DNA from: Atopsyche davidsoni
Lineage: Eukaryota > Arthropoda > Insecta > Trichoptera > Hydrobiosidae
Assembly (NCBI GenBank): GCA_022113835.1
Contig: JAILWY010000012.1
Span: 186,001-250,000 of the forward strand
DNA: 64,000 nucleotides
Direction: 5' to 3'
This document shows, piece after piece, positions 59,231 to 64,000 of this stretch (position 1 is its first letter; every line of letters starts with the position of its first letter). A model generated the notes under the pieces. The model did no database searches and was not told the DNA's origin. It saw nothing but the letters and a program-made list of their open reading frames with translations. The position numbers and the translations under genes were made by a program.

Positions 59231-60380
59231 TCATGAACTGTCAATTGTTGTTGGATATAAACCACAAGTACGACACTCAAAAAACGTGAGAAAAGTAAGT
59301 AGCACTATCAAATCAAATTCGAGATATGAGGTGTTATAGTGTCTTGTACTTTTAACATCTTCAGAATTGAGATTTTTCGGAACTGCCTCTCCAGTGTAGC
59401 ATCGCTGTGTAGAGTTAGTAATCTGACAGCGAGTAATAATTTTTCCATCCACCACTGTGAAACAGTTTAAATGACCAAATAACGAATCGACCCAATTTTT
59501 GATGCCTTGGACTGAAGTGAAGCGTATTCCGGAAAGTCCATTCTGCATCGACCGAAACAAAAGGTAGTCAGAAGGCGCCAAGTCTGGACTATATGGCGGG
59601 TGGGGCAGAACTTCCCATACGCTATTTTCCAAATAGTTTTTAACGGGTTGAGCAACATGTGGCCGAGCATTGTCATTTTGGAAAATCAATGTCTGGTCTC
59701 CCATTCTGGCCGTTTTTCCTTCAATGCTCTATTTTAACGAATCAGATGTTGTTGGTACACCTCTCCAATAATGGTTTCACACGGTTTTAAAAGCTCATAA
59801 TACATAACTCCCTTCTGGTCCCTAAAAATACAAAGCATTGTCTTGGCAGCGTGAATATTCTTCTTCGGTGTCGATTTGGCTGGTTGGCCGGGCTTCGAAT
59901 ACAATTTTTTGCTCTTTGAGTTGCCTTAATGAATCCATAATTCGATGCAAAAAAGGCTTCTTTTTATGACGCTCGAAGAGCATTGCAGACATGCAAAATC
60001 GCCTTTCCACGTCTCTCGGGTTCAACCTGTATGCCACCTAATTTCCTTGCTTCTGGATGAATCTCAATGCTCTTAGGCGCTTGGAAATGGCTGCATGAGT
60101 CAGGCCCAATGGTTCCGCAAGCTCTTCTTGTGTTTGACACGAGTCTTGATTGAGTAACGCTTTCAATTCTTCATCTTCAAACTTTTTCGGCTGTCCAGGG
60201 CGTTTTTGTCTTTGATGTCAAAATCGCAACTTTTAAAGCGTTAAAACCTCTCAAAACACTGTGTTTTCGCAAGAACATGTTTGCCATACAATCCCATGAT
60301 GACTTTCGGCTGCAGTTTTCTTAACAAAAAAGGGGCTCAGCAAAACTTCTCGCAAATGATGTTTTTTCGCCATATTTCAA
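59231..60380 (-). pseudogene. mariner DD34D transposase, broken
   Basis: The C-terminal ORF (59231-59704) has LIFQNDNARPHVAQPVKNYL (second catalytic Asp) and LPHPPYSPDLAPSDYLLFRSM (third). They are 34 residues apart, the mariner DD34D signature. Upstream pieces include NPRDVERRFCMSAMLFERHK (59960-60037) and the DNA-binding part. The first catalytic Asp region falls in a frame break around 59710-59830. The product would not be active. Confidence 0.82.
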
Positions 60381-60469
60381 AATTTTCCATGATTGAAAAA
60401 AATATGATGCGCCCAAGTAAATCAAACATTGTTGACTGATTTTGACAGCATATAAATAGAGCTTTAAAA

Positions 60470-60471
<2 letters not shown>

Positions 60472-60537
<66 letters not shown>
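60472..60537. repeat. (TA)n microsatellite inside a mariner terminal repeat
   Basis: Copy A has GATACGTATATCAATG at this place; copy B has a TA run of about 66 bases between GA and TCAATG. Confidence 0.9.
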
Positions 60538-60539
<2 letters not shown>

Positions 60540-60905
60540 ATGATTTGCTACAGCGCATACAAAAGTGTTGGCATCTAATGTCAAATTCCGGTTTTTAAGG
60601 TATAGACCCAATAATTTTCTTAAATTGGAAAAGTAGCTCAGAGATGAGATCCATGCCGCCGAATCGCAGCTCTCAAGCCTTTCTACTCGCCCGCTCTCGT
60701 GAAGAACATTATCTTTTTGGCCGTGTGCCTCGCGGAATTAAAGAAGCGGTTAAATATTCCGTCTTTCCGGAGTGCATGTCGATAATAATAAAACGGACTC
60801 GCCAATCTCTCTTTCGATGTCGTCCCACAGTCCTCGGGCGGGCAGGCGGCAGGCGGCGGGTGTCGTCGCCCTGCCTGAATGTGCGCCCGCGCCCCGTGCG
60901 AGGCT

Positions 60906-60930
60906 GGTTAGGTTAGGTTAGGTTAGGTTA
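60906..60930 (+). repeat. five GGTTA units (TTAGG telomere-type repeat)
   Basis: Exact five copies of the pentamer. TTAGG is the usual insect telomere repeat; short interstitial runs are common in insect genomes. It supports an insect origin. Confidence 0.9.
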
Positions 60931-60959
60931 CGCGCCGCCGAGTTCGTTATTTCTCATGT

Positions 60960-62500
60960 TCGCCACTATTCCAATATGAATCGAACGCCGTGCGATACGG
61001 ATCGGGGGTCACGGCCGGGCCGCGGGCCGCAGTTAATTGCCCGGCGTGTCCGCACTCGCTATCGGCCGCGGCCCATACTCCATTTGTCTGCGGCGTGCCG
61101 GGTCTCGTCCGGAGGGCCGTCGCAAATCGCGCGACTCCTCCGCTCGCTCCTCTGCGGAGCGGTCCTCGTTCGCGCTCGTCCTCGGACGCGCTCGGGAATA
61201 GAGCGCCTCGGATCGTCCCGCCGCGAGGATCGTCCAGAGCGGAGCGAGCCCGGCGCTGCTCGCTCCCAGAACGTGCGCGCCCGGCTATCTTCCCGACAGG
61301 ATCTGCTGGAAATGCGGAGTAATTTGTTTCCCCGCCTTGCGTTTGCGCGATCCCCGACGTACCGAATTTATTCTCAACGCCGCAACCCGACGGCTTTATC
61401 GCGTCCGTTCGACACGAGGCCGACGCCGCGAGCCGCCAGTTCCGAGGACGGGCGACGCGCTCGAGGCCCGCGCCTCCCGCCTCGCGTCGAACATCGGTCA
61501 CCACCTCGATAGGAACAGTACTGATCGCCACAATTAATCGTGCCATCGCGCATTTACAGTTTTTATTTCAATCTTCAAATCCGATTGGCGTTCCTGCGAT
61601 TCCGCCACCGCTGGTCAGCGCCGTGCGGCACTGCCAATTTTTTTTTTCTCTGCAACTTTTCCGATATCGAGGATTTTAAATAAAATTTTAGTCTTTTGAA
61701 AAATAGTACACGAAAAGTTTACGACATGCAATACTTTTGTATTTCCCTTTGATATGAAATATTTTTTATGTTTTAATCCGAGTTTGGGTATAAGCAATAA
61801 AAACCGCTCGTAAATAAAGAGAGGCCCTCGCCCACCGCGGAGTGAGGGCCCCGCGTCGGCCGTCCCCGGAGGCGCGGCCGAGAAGCGACGGGAAATCTGC
61901 ACCGGGAAGCGTTCCCCACAGGGTCGCCGAGGATGGCCACCGACCGTCTCGCGATTCCCAATAAACGCGCGAGTAATCATCTCGAGGACGGCCACGAGCG
62001 GTAATGAGAGCATCTTTCTTGCAAATGAACCCGTGTGGCGCAGCGTGTTAAATTAAATTACCTGATGCATAAATCGCACAGGGGCGGACCGGAAATGTGA
62101 TTTTTTTTCGCGGCGGGCGGCTCGTCCCGCCCTCGCTTTCTGCTTATTCAAACATAATTATATTTCCGCTTTCCGCGGCTTTATTTCTTTGTTTTAGAGT
62201 TTATGAAAAACTGCGCCATTTTTCCGTGACGCGAGGAAATTAGGCGCCTTCGTGTCCCGCCGGCGGCGAAAGTAATTCCTTTCTCGCGACTCTCCCCGCT
62301 AGGCGCCGCAGCAGTGATTATTATTTGCGGTTTCATTAAAACAGCCGAGGCGTCGAGGCTTCCCTTCGCTGAAGCGGCTCGTTCCCGCCGCCGACCGACG
62401 CACAATGTAGCCGTTGACCCGTTTTACAGGCATCGAATCATAGAACGGATAGATCGTATTCATAGAAGTACGATTTATCCGTTTTCTGATTTGATAGTTA
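60960..62500. other. CpG-rich region without recognised gene
   Basis: CpG-dense at 60990-61500, 61800-61990 and 62220-62400. Open frames on both strands (longest 199 residues at 60947-61546) are overlapping shadows with Arg/Ala/Pro-rich translations and no motif. It could be regulatory DNA in the FOG-like intron. Confidence 0.4.
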
Positions 62501-62630
62501 TTGGATTTTATGAAAGGGGGTATAAAATCAATATATAAATAAATTTTCAGGTTAATTGTATTTCTTCTGATTTATAAGAAACAAAGCCGTTTTCATAACA
62601 CCAATATCACAAATGGGTAATTTACTGAGA

Positions 62631-62765
62631 ATATTTTTGAATAAAATACTTGAGTATTTACCACATTTAGAAAATGTGGAAAATCACTCAAATATTTTAT
62701 TCAAAAATATTAAAATGGAATTCCACCAAGTACTCTCTGTCAAAAATATTGAATTTCTTAATTTA
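62631..62765. repeat. dispersed foldback repeat, copy 4 (arms without the central motif)
   Basis: The 24-bp arms ATATTTTTGAATAAAATACTTGAG... (62631-62654) and the near-complement (62687-62710) form a foldback. This is followed by TTAAAATGGAATTCCACCAAG and TACTCTCTGTCAAAAATATTG, the same outer arm as at 30211 and 56951 in reverse. Confidence 0.75.
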
Positions 62766-62865
62766 TTGACAGCATCCATGAAATACCATCGATATAAGTA
62801 TGTAAAAGAATTATAACTTTATGGATTTATTGTCAAACTACTTGATATCGTCACCCCATACACGG

Positions 62866-62890
62866 ATATATATATATATATATATATAAT
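62866..62890. repeat. short (TA)n run
   Basis: About 24 bases of TA. The sequence before it (TTATTGTCAAACTACTTGATATCGTCACC) resembles 59008-59037. Confidence 0.85.
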
Positions 62891-63590
62891 ATATTGCTTA
62901 TCCAATTTCTCGTATAACATTATATTTAGGTTCATTATTTTTATTCGAAAGTCATTTGAACCTGGCTCTGCAACAGCTGAGGGATTAATCACTATCACAA
63001 TTTGTTGACGATTTGTGATCAATTTATGAAAAATGAATGTAAATATTTTAAAGAGGAGCAAAAATTAGCAAGATTCAATATGACTGCCAAAAAGTAGTGC
63101 AAAAATTGAGCTCGATATTTCAGGAACATATATCTTGAGATGTAAAAATAATGTTATTTTTTAGTGTAGTATTTTTTATTAGTATGTATTATTAAATGTC
63201 TCCTATTTATAATTTAAATAAAGTAATACAATTTAAATACCACACACATAAAAGCCTAGAGAAATATTACTAGACTACCCTCTGTGTCCCGATTGCAATG
63301 TCCGCCTTTGATGAAATCCCGAGCGAAAGGAAGTCGCTAAAGAAGAAACCGAGAACAAGATGGCGTATAGTCATTCCGTAGCTTTAAATTAAAAATACAT
63401 TCAAATCTAAATGAACAATTTCAGTTTTAGATTTATTGCCACATAGAAGTGGCTTTGAAAACAGCTTGCGACGATGAGCGCATCGCGTTGTGATTTTATT
63501 AAAAAATTAAAAAATAGTGAAGTAAAGCTTCAGTATTCACTGTAACTGTCGATTATAGCAAGCGCGCTGATTTTCAAAACAGCATTAAGT
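62891..63590. other. AT-rich stretch, no gene seen
   Basis: No frame or repeat structure could be supported. Confidence 0.5.
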
Positions 63591-63707
63591 GCACGATGGA
63601 CGTCACGAGAAGGCCCCGGGCGGGTGGGAATATATCATTTCTCAAGTCTCCGTCGGCCGCCCGGCGATCGGCTCGCGTTATGTTTATTAAACAAAGGCGG
63701 GAATCCA

Positions 63708-63785
63708 TCACGCCGCCCCGGCCGCCCCCGCCGCCCCGCCGCCCCCGCCGCCCCCGCCGCCCCGCCGCCCCGCCGCCCCCGCCCG
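63708..63785 (+). repeat. CCGCCCC(CG) repeat in a CpG-rich block
   Basis: Irregular CCGCCCCGCCGCCCCCG units. Open frames are poly-Pro/Arg artefacts of the repeat. Confidence 0.85.
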
Positions 63786-64000
63786 CTCCGACCCGCCCTG
63801 TCAGCGCCGTGATGCTTGATAAAGCGATGCGCCACGCTCGCGGAATATAAATTAGAGATTATGCGACGCTATTTTTCATCGCCTCCATTATGTCACTTCT
63901 CCGTTCAACTCTTTCGCCTTCCATCATCCTCGGACGTTAAATGAGACGCTCCCCCCTCCCCTCTCCTCCCCTCAGATAATCATATTTGCTTTCTCCTCTC

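Larger units (their letters stand above)
59231..60605 (-). mobile_element. mariner element (copy B)
   Basis: The right end (about 60540-60605) matches the terminal repeat of the copy at 1867-2922 (TTTGCTACAGCGCATACA; GTCAAATTCCGGTTTTTAAG). Coding on the minus strand runs from the helix-turn-helix part near 60380 to the C-terminus near 59231. The left terminal repeat could not be placed. A (TA)n run has expanded inside the right terminal repeat. Confidence 0.75.

Noticed and set aside
60906..60930. True telomere end
   Set aside because: Only five units, with normal sequence on both sides; it is an interstitial run.
60947..61546. 199-residue minus-strand frame
   Set aside because: Overlaps equally long plus-strand frames in CpG-rich DNA; no motif or splice evidence.

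Overview
The window is nuclear DNA from an arthropod, most likely an insect. Supporting signs are introns with GT/AG borders, AATAAA signals, a (TTAGG)-type repeat, long (TA)n tracts, and a dense mix of mariner, Tigger, piggyBac, hAT, R1-like, Jockey-like and LTR elements. Strong alternation between AT-rich DNA and very CpG-rich blocks resembles hymenopteran genomes, but the order cannot be fixed from this sequence. No bacterial or viral gene cluster and no CRISPR array was seen.

Three host genes are well supported. (1) 3064-4548, plus strand: the last six coding exons of a CC2D1/lethal(2)giant discs (lgd) orthologue, covering the end of the last DM14 repeat and the C2 domain; its 5' exons lie outside the window. 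(2) 22495-21422, minus strand: a two-exon KLF10/11-type zinc-finger gene (cabut-like). (3) 40583-40622, plus strand: the first coding exon of a FOG/u-shaped-type zinc-finger cofactor, encoding the MSRRKQ NuRD-recruitment tip; its donor opens an intron that appears to run past the window end. A fourth candidate is a small spliced gene at 8518-8799 that encodes a lone DM14 repeat.

Layout: 1-1766 piggyBac remnant; 1867-2922 mariner in an lgd intron; 3064-4960 lgd 3' end; 5702-6311 hAT MITE; 6742-8175 Tigger/pogo; 8518-9000 DM14 candidate; about 9290-11440 Jockey-like element; 11999-14331 a three-level nest (mariner in hAT in piggyBac); 14770-15313 deleted DD41D mariner; 15400-24150 CpG-rich cabut domain with an 18-bp array of TGACGTCA sites; 25147-25613 second copy of a 467-bp repeat; 25614-29210 R1-like element; 29686-30073 solo LTR; 30779-35716 two copies of a TA-flanked DNA transposon of uncertain superfamily; 35724-38754 short LTR retrotransposon; 38820-39800 degenerate transposons; 39900-40770 CpG island and first exon of the FOG-like gene; 40623-64000 its probable first intron, packed with repeats and GC-rich minisatellites.

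The cabut-like and FOG-like genes are about 18 kb apart. From memory, their fly homologues cbt and ush are also neighbours on chromosome 2L, so this may be an old syntenic block in which the CpG-rich and repeat-rich spacer is regulatory.
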